This document shows, piece after piece, positions 8,531-17,450 of a stretch of 57,263 bases of DNA; positions within the stretch are counted from its first letter, which is position 1; every line of letters begins with the position of its first letter. The translations under genes and the position numbers were made by a program. The stretch is from Clostridia bacterium (GTDB taxonomy: Bacteria; Bacillota; Clostridia; TANB77; CAG-508), in assembly GCA_022793905.1 (NCBI GenBank), contig JAAWDU010000006.1:1-57263 (forward strand), in the 5' to 3' direction. Under the pieces are notes generated by a model that ran no database searches, was not told the origin of the DNA, and saw only the letters and a list, made by a program, of their open reading frames with translations.

Positions 8531-9497
8531 CTATATTGTAGGAAAATCAATTTTTTCATTACCAAAATCAATGTAATCTTTCTCTAAAAATTCATCTATT
8601 GTAGATTTATCCATTGCTATAGTATTACAACCTTTTATACATTTTCCCAAACGATCCACATTTTCTGAAAAACAAATAAAATACATTTTGTCTTTATAAA
8701 TAGGATGTATCTCTAAATAATTTTTTATTATAGCAATATGGTTTATATCAAGAAATAGCATTATTTTAAGATACAGTTCATTATCAACTAAAAAATCCAT
8801 ATAGTCAACATCAGTATATTCCACTTCATGTCTTTTAGATAAGTGTGCAAACATACAAAGCTTTATTTTTTCATAATTCCTCATAATCCTTTTACTAAGT
8901 TCGTTATATGGAATTAGAAATGAATGTTTAGAACTAAAATCAAAACCGTCTTTTATCATATAAAATTTTATCAATATCATTTGTAAAGATAATAGAATAA
9001 AGAATTTCTTTTTCTTTCTTTAAATCATAATAAATAGAGGTAATATATTTATCACTTTTATTTCCATACACTGCATAAACATTATAAATATCGCCATCAA
9101 ATGGCATAATACCTAGATATCTTCTTGAATCAGTTGTAGGATTATTTCTACTTTTTAGATTCCAACTAGCACCAAAACAATTTGAATCATCGAATCTTGT
9201 AAATGCTGCAATATCACTAATAAGTTTCAATCTCTCCAAATTATTTGGATTTCTACAATGTTCTTTTACTTTAACTCCAATTTCATCTAAAAAAATTCTT
9301 CCATTTTTTCCTAAAGCAATCTCTCTATGTTTCAACCTAGACACATACCCATCTTTTACCAAACGACATATTCTTTTCTCCTGATAAGTTTTTGTCCCAT
9401 ATATATATCTAGCATTATCTAATGTAATTATCTTATATTCTGCCAAGAATTTTAACAAATCAATATCTCTCTCCTGTAAAACTACTCCTTTTTTCAT
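8531..9497 (-). CDS. Replication-relaxation-like protein (one CGG +1 skip)
   Basis: Read continuously this is 321 residues. Two overlapping frames meet at an in-frame CGG (8946-8948). Skipping the C changes KRRF-stop into KRGFDFSS and continues for another 138 residues. The N-terminal 60 residues are a winged helix (ERDIDLLKFLAEYKIITLDN), as in the replication-relaxation family of plasmids and integrative elements, thought to control replication or mobilisation. Without the skip the protein would lose its C-terminal 40 percent. The site shows that the mobile element follows the same decoding as the chromosome. Confidence 0.75.
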
Positions 9498-9715
9498 CTA
9501 TCTATAACACCTCCAATTCTACAAAAATATTACCCTCTAAAATAATTCAAAAAATTGTACCCCTGTAGAGGATGCCATATACTCTCGTATATGCCACCTC
9601 TACTCTAGACAAAATAAGAATTATAAATTTTCAAAATCGCCCTAAAAATAAAGGGGATAATGAAAACGACCATAGCAAAAAAATTTTTTTAAAAATCTTT
9701 AAAATTTTGCCATAG

Positions 9716-10306
9716 TCATTTGGTTATATTTGGTAAATTTTTGTTAATAAGTTTTAAAATTTTATCAGCTTTTAAAACATTGACTTCTATATGAGGAATA
9801 TCTGAATAGAATCCTTGTACCATATATGAACAATTAAATAAATTGTCATCTTTGATAACTCTACCATAAACAAGTCCATCTTGAATAGGTTTTACAGTTC
9901 TATTATCAACATCCCATACTTTCATTTTATCAAATATCTTAATAATTACGATTACGAATTTATCATAAAATAGTTTTTCATACTGTTTTGTTACTTCAGC
10001 AATATTTAAAATAATTTGCTTATGGGCATAAGAAGAAGCATTTTTTAGAGTTGGCAACTTCTCAGGTATGTATAAGCATAGAACATCATTTTTGACAGCT
10101 GCTTTATACTTATTATCAATTAAATCTATTTTATCAGTAAAATCTAATTTGTTATAAAATCGTACTTGCTCATATATTTCAAACCTTTGCTTTTTTAAAG
10201 CATATAAAAACCTTTCTAGCTCTATATTATAAGGCTTCTCTAAAACACTATTTAAAGATTCGCCTAAGTTTTGTAAAGAGTTATATATATTACTTGAAAT
10301 CTGCAT
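9716..10306 (-). CDS. DUF6100-like element protein
   Basis: 196 residues, no membrane segment. The segment VWDVDNRTVKPIQDGLVYGRVIKDD is the recognisable core of the DUF6100-like proteins of clostridial integrative elements and recalls a RusA-type Holliday junction resolvase (D-x-D-N then an Asp-rich ending), so a nuclease role is possible but unproven. The start ATG at 10306 has a GGAGGTG ribosome binding site. It lies between the replication-relaxation and HTH genes. Confidence 0.6.
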   Translation of the reverse strand: MQISSNIYNSLQNLGESLNSVLEKPYNIELERFLYALKKQRFEIYEQVRFYNKLDFTDKIDLIDNKYKAAVKNDVLCLYIPEKLPTLKNASSYAHKQIILNIAEVTKQYEKLFYDKFVIVIIKIFDKMKVWDVDNRTVKPIQDGLVYGRVIKDDNLFNCSYMVQGFYSDIPHIEVNVLKADKILKLINKNLPNITK

Positions 10307-10350
10307 AAATTCACCTCCTTGTTACTTAACTAGTAAAAATTATTTGTGAT

Positions 10351-10491
10351 TTAAAACTTATTAGCATAAATAGATTCTAGAAATTCTTTTGTATATACTC
10401 GTCTATTACCTTTATAATTATTATATTTTTTATTATTTATATATTTGTCATTCTTAACTATAGGACTAGTATATTTTTGTGGTGTTATCAT
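10351..10491 (-). CDS. Small ORF or +1-frame extension of the upstream HTH gene
   Basis: 46 codons in the +1 frame relative to the HTH gene and overlapping its last 26 bases. Its ending (VYTKEFLESIYANKF) looks like the C-terminal tail of clostridial element proteins. There is no CGG at the junction and no clear ribosome binding site, and the +1 frame is closed by a TAG just upstream of its ATG. It could be a translationally coupled small gene, a frameshifted tail of the HTH gene, or chance. Confidence 0.35.
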   Translation of the reverse strand: MITPQKYTSPIVKNDKYINNKKYNNYKGNRRVYTKEFLESIYANKF

Positions 10492-10825
10492 TATTGTCTA
10501 TAGATGTAGTCGTTTTCGAATATATAGGGTCATCATATTTGACTAGTGGAATTATCTTCCTACTAATTATTTGTCTTGTTGTATCATGATAATTTGTTAT
10601 TACGTTTACATATTGCTTTTTTACTAAACTACTTACTAATTTTGACACTCTTGTATCAGACAAGTTTAAAAGATTCGCTAAAAATTTATTGCTTATTGTA
10701 CAATAACCATCTTTTTTACTAAAAAATAAAACTAGAGAATATATATTTCTTTCTTTATCACTTAAATTTGCATTTGTAAAAACTTCAATAGGTATCCATA
10801 TACCTTTTAAATTAGTTTCTTGCAT
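10466..10825 (-). CDS. Winged-helix/HTH protein of the element
   Basis: 119 residues. The segment LSDKERNIYSLVLFF followed by TISNKFLANLLNLSDTRVSKLVSSLVKK (about 22-71) is a typical replication-initiator or MarR-like helix-turn-helix. The start ATG at 10825 has an AAGGTGAG-type site. It is the first gene of a minus-strand group with the DUF6100-like and replication-relaxation genes and probably controls replication or transcription of the element. Confidence 0.6.
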   Translation of the reverse strand: MQETNLKGIWIPIEVFTNANLSDKERNIYSLVLFFSKKDGYCTISNKFLANLLNLSDTRVSKLVSSLVKKQYVNVITNYHDTTRQIISRKIIPLVKYDDPIYSKTTTSIDNNDNTTKIY

Positions 10826-10854
10826 AAAATCTCACCTTCTTTTCATCTGCTTAA

Positions 10855-11123
10855 GGGTTATATCACTTATTGTGCTATAACCCCAATTCAATTATAAGAA
10901 CCTGACCCAACTATGCAATCATAGATTGCAAGTGGGTACCCCAGAACCTTGTTACTTACGTAATAAAGTCACATCATATTTTCCAATTACGAAAATGGCA
11001 TAAAGCAGCTATTACAAGAAGTAGTTTCAATTTATTCATTTTCTCCATTGACAATATATTAGTATTTGCTCCTAGATTCATTTAAGAGCCTTTTTTTATA
11101 AAAATAACACCTCATAAGAGGTG
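10855..11123. other. Intergenic hairpins upstream of the HTH gene
   Basis: The gap 10826-11308 contains no ORF of note. It holds a GGGTTATA/TATAACCC hairpin (10855-10883), a TGCAATC/GATTGCA hairpin within an outer CCCA/TGGG pair (10906-10936) and CACCTC/GAGGTG (11108-11123). The first probably lies in the leader or operator of the HTH gene. Confidence 0.35.
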
Positions 11124-11188
11124 CAAAATTAAAATAATATAGTATAAAATAAATGCTACAGAAATATACTATTAAATGTCAAATAGAT

Positions 11189-11218
11189 TTGACAAGTTAA
11201 ATATTTATATGCTATAAT
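11189..11218 (+). promoter_or_regulatory. Strong promoter for a candidate small RNA
   Basis: Consensus TTGACA (11189-11194) and TATAAT (11213-11218) with an 18-nt spacer. It faces away from the HTH gene, and the only thing downstream on this strand is a GC-rich stretch of about 80 nt. Confidence 0.7.
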
Positions 11219-11224
11219 ATATTT

Positions 11225-11306
11225 AACTTAAGCAGGGGTTGAGTGGGTTCCACAGGCAAAATCGGAGCTCCCAGATTTAAATATCTGTTGCCCTTGCACA
11301 TTTTTT
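11225..11306 (+). ncRNA. Candidate structured small RNA next to the DUF3800 gene
   Basis: It starts about 7 nt after a perfect -10 box and is markedly more GC-rich than its surroundings. A closing helix pairs GCAGGG (11232-11237) with CCCTTGC (11291-11297), directly followed by a run of six T. Inside are GGG/CCC and CAGAT/ATCTG hairpins. It ends 3 nt before the stop codon of the convergent DUF3800 gene. No ORF fits. It could be an antisense or copy-control RNA of the element, or an RNA partner of the DUF3800 protein. No known RNA family was recognised. Confidence 0.45.
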
Positions 11307-11308
11307 AT

Positions 11309-12037
11309 TTATTCAAAGTTTTTAATACTTACGATAGTATTTTTAGATAGTTCTTTAAACATTGCTAAACAGTGTTTTTCTTTTTCTTCTCCATATTTTT
11401 GATACCCATTTAGTATAGAATAATATTTATTCACATAAAAAGATAAAATGTCAGCAATCTGTATATAATTAGTAGAATCAGAGTCTAAAAACATAGGATA
11501 TTCTATAATATTATCAATATATTTTTGATGTATTTCTGGGAAGAAAGATGCTAATTCCTTATTAAAATTTAATCGCTTGTCAAGAAATATCATACTATTA
11601 GATTCATTATCTTTCATATTATTACAAATTGCAGTATATAGCTCAGAAAAAGAATGTAGATAAGGGTCTATTTTGACTAATTCTCCGTATTTTGCTTTTA
11701 AATCCTTTTTAAATGCTTTCTTATCTATCGCAATATAATAAAATTCTATAGGAAGATTTGATATAAGTGCAACTAGCTTTTCTAAAATTTCTAAATTCTT
11801 ATGCCAGTCATTTCTGCCAAAATATGTACGTTTCTTTGAATTAAAGATTTCGTTAGTATGTACTTCATTATTTTCAAAATATGGATCTATTTCTACCTTT
11901 TTAGCATCTAGTAATCTATTTATATTATGCCAATTATTTTCATTTACTAGAACGCCACCTAAAACGAATATAGGTTGCTGAACATTATCGAAATCAGTTC
12001 CAGTATTTCCACTTTCATCTGCATATAGTATATACAT
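11309..12037 (-). CDS. DUF3800 domain protein
   Basis: 242 residues beginning with YILYADESGNTG, the N-terminal signature of DUF3800, which has an RNase H-like arrangement with acidic residues (DES near the start, a later Asp in IFLDKR and the C-terminal QIADILSFYV). The family is frequent in mobile and defence regions and its biochemical role is not established. It is the last gene before the right repeat of the element, so it is probably cargo. A GGAGCTGA-type ribosome binding site precedes the ATG. One out-of-frame CGG (TAC GGA) causes no shift. Confidence 0.8.
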   Translation of the reverse strand: MYILYADESGNTGTDFDNVQQPIFVLGGVLVNENNWHNINRLLDAKKVEIDPYFENNEVHTNEIFNSKKRTYFGRNDWHKNLEILEKLVALISNLPIEFYYIAIDKKAFKKDLKAKYGELVKIDPYLHSFSELYTAICNNMKDNESNSMIFLDKRLNFNKELASFFPEIHQKYIDNIIEYPMFLDSDSTNYIQIADILSFYVNKYYSILNGYQKYGEEKEKHCLAMFKELSKNTIVSIKNFE

Positions 12038-12212
12038 AGATTATCAGCTCCTTTAATAGCTTACACAAGTAAACAAATATTTGTATAAATGATTATATCA
12101 TAAATTTAGAAAAAGTATATAGTTATATCAAAATTTGTATAATTTTAATTTACTATAGGTAAGTATTGTTATACATTTATATTTTGATTTTTTCTAACAC
12201 TTTTTGATTAGA

Positions 12213-12228
12213 TTTCTAACACTTTTAA
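12213..12228 (+). repeat. Putative attR core, 16-bp direct repeat
   Basis: TTTCTAACACTTTTAA, identical to 1970-1985. A partial copy (TTTCTAACACTTTT) lies 22 bp to the left. The rest of 12038-12375 is AT-rich and I see nothing else in it. Confidence 0.5.
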
Positions 12229-12375
12229 ATTTTTATTAAAAAACGTATAATTACCAGCATTATTAACCAAAGTAGTTTTTTATCATAAAATCTCTTACAG
12301 CATCAACATTTTAACTAACTTTATATAATGCTAATTAACAATAAAAATTATTATCTAACAAACCTAAAACCGTTC

Positions 12376-12684
12376 TTAGGAACCAGTGTCAACGACGTTG
12401 TATTTATTATCATTTTCAAGCAACACTGAATTAATTTCATTCCTTTGTTCTTGAAAACAAAAAAAATCTCTATAAATAATAGTTAAAATTGCTTTTGTCT
12501 CCTCCATTAAATCTTGCTGATGTAGTGTTTTTGACCTATCAAATTTAAAAATATAATCTTCCTTTTTACTCTCTTTTATAAACTCCATAAATTCTTTAGG
12601 AATTAAAGATATAAAGTCTGTAAGAACATTTTCTAATATTGTCTCTACTTCCACACAAGCTTTCGCATAATTTTCATCCATCAT
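12376..12684 (-). CDS. Small hypothetical protein coupled to the HExxH protein
   Basis: 102 acidic, mostly helical residues with no membrane segment and no recognised domain. The start codon overlaps the stop of the upstream HExxH gene (ATGA at 12681-12684), so translation is probably coupled and the two may act together. The internal ATG at residue 2 is equivalent. Confidence 0.6.
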   Translation of the reverse strand: MMDENYAKACVEVETILENVLTDFISLIPKEFMEFIKESKKEDYIFKFDRSKTLHQQDLMEETKAILTIIYRDFFCFQEQRNEINSVLLENDNKYNVVDTGS

Positions 12685-14202
12685 CTTTGCTCATCCTCCA
12701 TAACATAATCTTGAGCTTTCTTTCTATCAAAAAAAGCACATTTCATTTTTAAAGCCACTCTATTTATTGCAGATAATCTCTGATTTTTTGCAATTATCGT
12801 TAAAGATTCTATCCATTCAATATTTTGTGGAGTTAGCATAGGTCTATGTTTTATTGCTTTTAAATCATCTATAGATAAATTTGACTCTTGTAAATCAATT
12901 ATATTATCTTCATCATCTTTTATTGAAAAACTATTTTGTTTTTCAATAAGGCTAAAATTTGATGGTAAAACTAATTCTCCATTCTTTTCTTTGTAATGTT
13001 GTTGAAATATATTACAAAAATTTTTTAGTAAATGCATTGCAATAGGTTGTCCATTTCTTGTAATAAGTAAATACTCTATATATTCATCCTCATAATCTCC
13101 TTTCAAACCTCTATAAAAAGCAAACTCCCTAAGTTTACCTTGTATATCTTGTTCATCTTTCAATATTCCTGCTATTGCAGCCGAAGCAACTCTTAAGACT
13201 TTTTCATCTGTAATAAGTCTTTCTCTTTCTGATGTAGTTCCATAAAGGGGTAAAAACTTTTGCTTCTTATATTGATGTTCTTGAAGAATCTTAAGTATTT
13301 GCTCTTCACTATATCCATTTTCTATTAGCCTTTCTTTTATTAAAACCAATTGATAATTATAATATTCTCTAAACTCTTTATCATCTTTTCCAATTTCTCT
13401 TCCTCTAGTATTTTCAAACCCCTGTAATCTTATAAGATAACTTTCTGCATCTTCAATTGTATGTATTTCTTTTAATTCTCTATCAAAAATATTTCTTAAA
13501 ATGATATCTTGAGTATCTTTAAAATATTGTACTCTACTAACTTCTGTATCATTTATTCCTTCTCTTCCAAATTCATCAATTCTTAATCTATTTGCTCTAT
13601 AAGAGATTATCCTTAATGTATCTTCACCATATCTTTTTGCAAAATTTTCAAAAAACTCTTTCTTTCCATGTAAAATATTCTCACCTGAATCTATTCCCAT
13701 CGCATATTCCATTTGCCTAATAATAGCAACTTGGTATTTATATATTGCAGCACTTGAAAAATTATATCTTATTCCACTTTCATAAGAAGAAACCTTTCTA
13801 CCATATAATTTTTCAACTATATTTTCACTAGCTCCCTCTATAAGTCCGTAGCATTTTCATATAATCATCAAAAAATGCTTTTTTCCCAGATAAAGCATGT
13901 ATAATCTCATGCAATCGAATTCTTTTCGAAGAAACTTTATCAGATATAATGCTCATTTCATCATAATATATTGAATTTGTTTTCATATGGTAAAATGCCC
14001 TACCAGAAGAATAATTAGTCAAATTAGCAGAGAAAAATGACACTCTTCTTAATATTCCTTTAAATTTTTGCTTATCAATACTGAAATATAATTCTGAAAG
14101 TTTATTAATTGCTTCGTCAATTATACTTTCTCTTTGATTAGAAGATAATTCCTTAACATCAAAAATACTTTCTAAAAAATTTGCTATATTTTCAAATCTC
14201 AT
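12681..14202 (-). CDS. HExxH zincin-like protein (one CGG +1 skip)
   Basis: 506 residues after skipping the C of an in-frame CGG at 13846-13848. The residues directly after the skip give GLIEGASE (119-126). HEIIH (98-102) and this Glu-containing motif 20 residues later form a plausible zinc-protease site (HExxH plus Glu). Without the skip the protein would stop 5 codons later and lose the third ligand. The remaining 380 residues are helical and unrecognised. The second HExxH gene at 22897 has the same arrangement (HECIH, then GLNEASVQ), so the two are probably paralogues. GGAGG precedes the ATG. Substrate unknown. Confidence 0.7.
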
Positions 14203-14225
14203 TATTCCTCCAATAACAACACTTA

Positions 14226-14256
14226 GACATAGATATTTGCAACAAAAATCTATGTC
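14226..14256. repeat. Stem-loop between the patatin and HExxH genes
   Basis: A perfect 9-bp inverted repeat, GACATAGAT (14226-14234) and ATCTATGTC (14248-14256), lies in the 63-nt gap. It may attenuate read-through from the patatin-like gene. There is no strong T run. Confidence 0.4.
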
Positions 14257-14265
14257 CTTAATTAT

Positions 14266-15102
14266 CTAAATTTCCCTCATTGCCATTTTATAACCTAATT
14301 TATATAAATAATCAATTTTACTTGTATCCAAAAGCGATATATGTTTAGTTTTTATTTTTATAAGATTATCAGCACCAGCAAGTTCATAGTTTGATAATTC
14401 GTGAGAAAGTATTCCAATTGATTTTTCTATAACCTCTATAATATTTATGTAATCCTCCTGTTTTAACTCTTCCTCAAAAATCACACTTATTACCTTATCT
14501 GCCCCCATAAGTTTAGTCGCTTTCCATGGAACATTTTCTCTTATTCCACCATCTACTAATTCCGTTTTTCCATATTTGCAAGGACTAAAAACCCCTGGGA
14601 AACTACAACTTGCCCTAACTATCCCATCTATATTTGCATCATACACATATTCTACTACATCATCATACACATTTCGCATTTGTTTTGATGAAAACATATA
14701 TACTTTCCCATTATGCAAATCAACACTTGGAATAATAAGTGGCATTCTTATCTGTTTTATATTATCTATTCCCTTTGCTTTGCAAAGCTTCAAAATGAGT
14801 TTTTCTAACTTCTCCCCATTATTTAGTCCTTGTATTAAAATCTTTCTACGAAAAACCAAACCTGCTACAAGCTTAAATATATTTGAAATACTTATATAAT
14901 TTATTTGACTACAATACTTCTTAAAAATCTCATATATTTCATCTGGCTTATACCCTACTGCATATAATGTACCGACTATACTTCCAGATGAAGCTCCTGA
15001 TATATAATCAATCTTTATCTTCTTATCTTCAAATGCCTTCAATACTCCTATATGAGCAGCACCCTTTACACCACCACCAGCAAGTGATAATCCAATTTTC
15101 AT
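14266..15102 (-). CDS. Patatin-like phospholipase
   Basis: 278 residues of the bacterial patatin (RssA-like) family, acyl hydrolases with a Ser-Asp dyad. The oxyanion loop GGGVKG (9-14), the nucleophile motif GASSG (36-40, Ser38) and the DGG motif (LVDGGIREN, about 180) are all present and intact, so it should be active on lipid acyl esters. No signal peptide. It is upstream of, and in the same direction as, the HExxH gene. Two out-of-frame CGG trinucleotides (ACG GAA, GTC GGT) leave the frame intact. Confidence 0.9.
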   Translation of the reverse strand: MKIGLSLAGGGVKGAAHIGVLKAFEDKKIKIDYISGASSGSIVGTLYAVGYKPDEIYEIFKKYCSQINYISISNIFKLVAGLVFRRKILIQGLNNGEKLEKLILKLCKAKGIDNIKQIRMPLIIPSVDLHNGKVYMFSSKQMRNVYDDVVEYVYDANIDGIVRASCSFPGVFSPCKYGKTELVDGGIRENVPWKATKLMGADKVISVIFEEELKQEDYINIIEVIEKSIGILSHELSNYELAGADNLIKIKTKHISLLDTSKIDYLYKLGYKMAMREI

Positions 15103-15242
15103 AAAATCATCCCATTCTTATAAAGTTTCTTTTCACAATATTTTATTTTCAATACTCGTCTAATGTGCTTTAAAGCTTTATAAAAATAGAGATTTTGTCA
15201 ACTTTCTATGGCATTTTCCTTAAAAATATGATATAATTTAAA

Positions 15243-15390
15243 TAGATTAAGAAAAATCACAAAGAAACATCAAAGTGTAGCTAAATGTCCTAATGGTGTT
15301 ATCCTGTTACCTCTATCTCTAGTCAAACTGTTGATGTAATTTATCTCTCTATCAATTTCTGTTTATACCTTTATGGTAACACCTCATCTG
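15243..15390. other. Possible structured RNA in the trxA-patatin gap
   Basis: The 291-nt gap 15103-15393 contains a long-range inverted repeat: GGTGTTATCC (15294-15303) pairs with GGTAACACC (near 15375-15383), enclosing about 70 nt with further short pairings. A TATAAT-like box (near 15231-15236) precedes it on the plus strand. It may be a small plus-strand RNA, or a leader of the patatin gene on the minus strand. No known riboswitch family was recognised. Confidence 0.3.
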
Positions 15391-15393
15391 TTT

Positions 15394-15714
15394 TTATAAT
15401 AATTTATTTATTATATTATCTAGTTCTGATTTAGAACAAAATCCAACATTAGTACTCACTACTTCTCCATTTTTAAAAAATACAAGAGTAGGAATACTAA
15501 CTATTCCATATTTTATTGCCAATTGTTGATTCTCATCAACATTTATCTTATAAACCTTCATTCCATCTGCATATTCACTTGATATTTCAGAAACAATTGG
15601 TGCCAGCATTTTACATGGTCCACACCAAGTCGCAAAAAAATCAACCAAAACTAATTTATCAGTTTCTTTTACTTTTTCATCAAAATTACTTAAATTTAAA
15701 ACTTCTTCACTCAT
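15394..15714 (-). CDS. trxA: Thioredoxin
   Basis: 106 residues, a single thioredoxin domain with the active site WCGPCK (30-35) and the cis-Pro segment SIPTLVFF (about 75). It is a cytoplasmic disulfide reductase for ribonucleotide reductase, peroxidases and other targets. The ferredoxin-thioredoxin reductase-like gene is 12 nt upstream, suggesting electrons come from ferredoxin rather than, or as well as, NADPH. The start ATG has GGAGG upstream. Confidence 0.95.
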   Translation of the reverse strand: MSEEVLNLSNFDEKVKETDKLVLVDFFATWCGPCKMLAPIVSEISSEYADGMKVYKINVDENQQLAIKYGIVSIPTLVFFKNGEVVSTNVGFCSKSELDNIINKLL

Positions 15715-15726
15715 ATTTTACCTCCA

Positions 15727-15927
15727 TTAATCAGCAGTTTTATAGTAAAGCATACAATGACAATATCCTTCAAAATTCGGATCTTTTATCTGCTCTTTAA
15801 ACTCTTTGCACATACATTTTGTATCATCTGTTTTTTCAGTTCTACAAGGACAATAACCTCCCGTTTTTTTCAAACCTTCCTTTATTGTATCTACAACTTC
15901 TTTATTAGGATTTAATTTTACCTTCAA
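15727..15927 (-). CDS. Ferredoxin-thioredoxin reductase catalytic-type protein
   Basis: 66 residues with three Cys pairs: CPC (26-28), CMC (38-40) and CHC (56-58). This is the arrangement of the FTR catalytic subunit, where four Cys bind a 4Fe-4S cluster and two form the redox-active disulfide. It is shorter than plant FTR (about 110 residues) but similar to the minimal clostridial forms. It is the first gene of a two-gene operon with trxA and would pass single electrons from ferredoxin to thioredoxin, fitting an anaerobe with pyruvate formate-lyase metabolism. Good AGGAGG site. Confidence 0.85.
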   Translation of the reverse strand: MKVKLNPNKEVVDTIKEGLKKTGGYCPCRTEKTDDTKCMCKEFKEQIKDPNFEGYCHCMLYYKTAD

Positions 15928-16060
15928 AATTATTCCCTCCTTCTGAATTTTATTATATGATACTTCATTTATAGAATATCACTTTTCTCTTATTTTTTCA
16001 AGTAATTATATAATAAAAACAAAATGCTAATCTTTTTCATAAAATAAAATAGGTGATTTT

Positions 16061-16681
16061 ATGAATTATATAAGAAAAAATGTATTATACAAAGAATTAT
16101 TTTACGATGGCACTCTTATACTTAAATACCACATTGAATATCCTAGTCTCTATGGTTCTGTAAGTGGAAATACAACTTTCAAATTTAATAACTATAATAT
16201 GAAATTAGCTTTAGACATTAAAACCAAAACTGAAACAGAACTTTATAAAGAAGCTATTGAAACTTATAAATATAATAAAGAAAATGGATATCCTATTATG
16301 GTATTTGAAGTATATAGAAACTACGTTATTACTACTAATTTATCCAATATTTTAAGTTTGTATACTGATGAGTACATTTTTGCAGGCGGAGCCCATGGCA
16401 ATACAATTAGATCCTCTCAAACTTGGAATTTATTACAAGGTAAACTACTTCCTCTTGCAAGCTTCTTCCCTTTTAATCCTTATTTTATCATAAATATATT
16501 AAAAGAAATAAATACTCAAATTGAAAAAGACCCTAGTAATTATTTTGAAAATACATGCAATTTAGTTTTAGAAACTTTCAGCCCAAAAAGTTATTACATC
16601 GAAGATAACAAAATAGTAATTTACTTCCAGCAATATGATATTGCACCATATTCTTCTGGAATCCGCACATTTATTATATGA
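16061..16681 (+). CDS. DUF3298/DUF4163-like protein
   Basis: 206 residues. The pattern AGGAHGN (about 108-114) and the ending QYDIAPYSSGI are characteristic of the DUF4163-DUF3298 pair seen in RsiV-like and PdaC-like proteins. Here there is no signal peptide or membrane anchor, so it is probably cytoplasmic, unlike most family members. It ends in TGA, showing that TGA is a stop in this organism. One out-of-frame CGG (GGC GGA) does not shift. Confidence 0.75.
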   Translation: MNYIRKNVLYKELFYDGTLILKYHIEYPSLYGSVSGNTTFKFNNYNMKLALDIKTKTETELYKEAIETYKYNKENGYPIMVFEVYRNYVITTNLSNILSLYTDEYIFAGGAHGNTIRSSQTWNLLQGKLLPLASFFPFNPYFIINILKEINTQIEKDPSNYFENTCNLVLETFSPKSYYIEDNKIVIYFQQYDIAPYSSGIRTFII

Positions 16682-16794
16682 CGCTCACTATGATTATCTT
16701 CTAATTATTTTATATACAAGTTCTTTTTTAGTATATTTTTTTCGAAGTTTGCATACAATATTACTAAATTTTTAGAAAAAAGGAAAGTTATACT

Positions 16795-17074
16795 ATGATT
16801 TATGAAAAATATGTGAAGGAAAAAGCAATGGACACAAAAAAACAAAAACAAAATTCTGACCTAATAACTTGCATTATCAAAACTAGAGAAGATTTGATAA
16901 TGGCTAATCACAATTATGAATTTGCTGATGGTGACCTTATAGATTATTATCTCTACCAAATTAAAGCAACTCAAGCAAAATATAATTATCTTTTAAAAAA
17001 AGCTAAACAAGCACGGTTTATTAGTCAGCATGCTTGAACAAATTGAAATTAAAAATTCTGAAATAGCAATGTAG
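16795..17074 (+). CDS. DUF2508 (YaaL-like) protein (one CGG +1 skip)
   Basis: 92 residues after skipping the C of CGG at 17014-17016. The uncorrected frame ends 7 codons after the site; the corrected frame reads KKAKQAGLLVSMLEQIE and runs to TAG. The family (YaaL/DUF2508) is a short two-helix protein next to bofA in Bacillus, exactly the neighbour here (bofA at 17130), which supports the assignment. Role unknown. AAAGGAAAG precedes the ATG. Confidence 0.75.
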
Positions 17075-17129
17075 CATAAATTCCATTTTTGTTTCATAAC
17101 TATATTTAAGGACGAGGTGATAAACAAAA

Positions 17130-17391
17130 ATGGAATTTATTAACACTTTAACATATATTTCAGGACTTTGCATTATATTTGTACTATGCAGAATTTTTAT
17201 ATTACCACTAAAATTTATGCGGAAAACTTCTTTTAAATTCAGCCTTAGGTGCACTTCTAATCTTACTAATAAATTATGTTGGCGCTTTTTTCGAATTTCA
17301 TATTGGCTTAAATTTTTTCACCATAATATTTGTTAGCATTTTGGGCATCCCAGGTGCTATCCTTCTTACAATCATAACCTTAATTTTATAA
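17130..17391 (+). CDS. bofA: BofA-like pro-sigma-K processing inhibitor (one CGG +1 skip)
   Basis: 86 residues after skipping the C of CGG at 17220-17222. The corrected frame reads FMGKLLLNSALGALL and contains the late hydrophobic segment ending VSILGIPGAILLTI, characteristic of BofA; the uncorrected frame gives a polar, family-unlike tail. BofA sits in the forespore outer membrane and holds the SpoIVFB protease inactive during sporulation. The DUF2508-bofA order matches the Bacillus yaaL-bofA neighbourhood. It shows that the organism belongs to a sporulating lineage. Confidence 0.8.
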
Positions 17392-17450
17392 ATATTTATT
17401 CTAAGTTAATTTGATGCATGCGAAAAATGTAGAAATGTTTTTAAAAGGAC

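Larger units (their letters stand above)
1970..12228. mobile_element. Putative integrative element of about 10.3 kb
   Basis: A 16-bp direct repeat (TTTCTAACACTTTTAA) occurs at 1970-1985, directly beyond the integrase stop, and again at 12213-12228, just past the DUF3800 gene; a third partial copy lies at 12191-12203. Between them are a tyrosine integrase, an excisionase-like gene, several HTH genes and DUF6076-, replication-relaxation- and DUF6100-like genes typical of small clostridial integrative or mobilisable elements. No relaxase or conjugation genes were recognised, so mobilisation would need help. The boundaries are inferred from the repeat alone. Confidence 0.6.
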
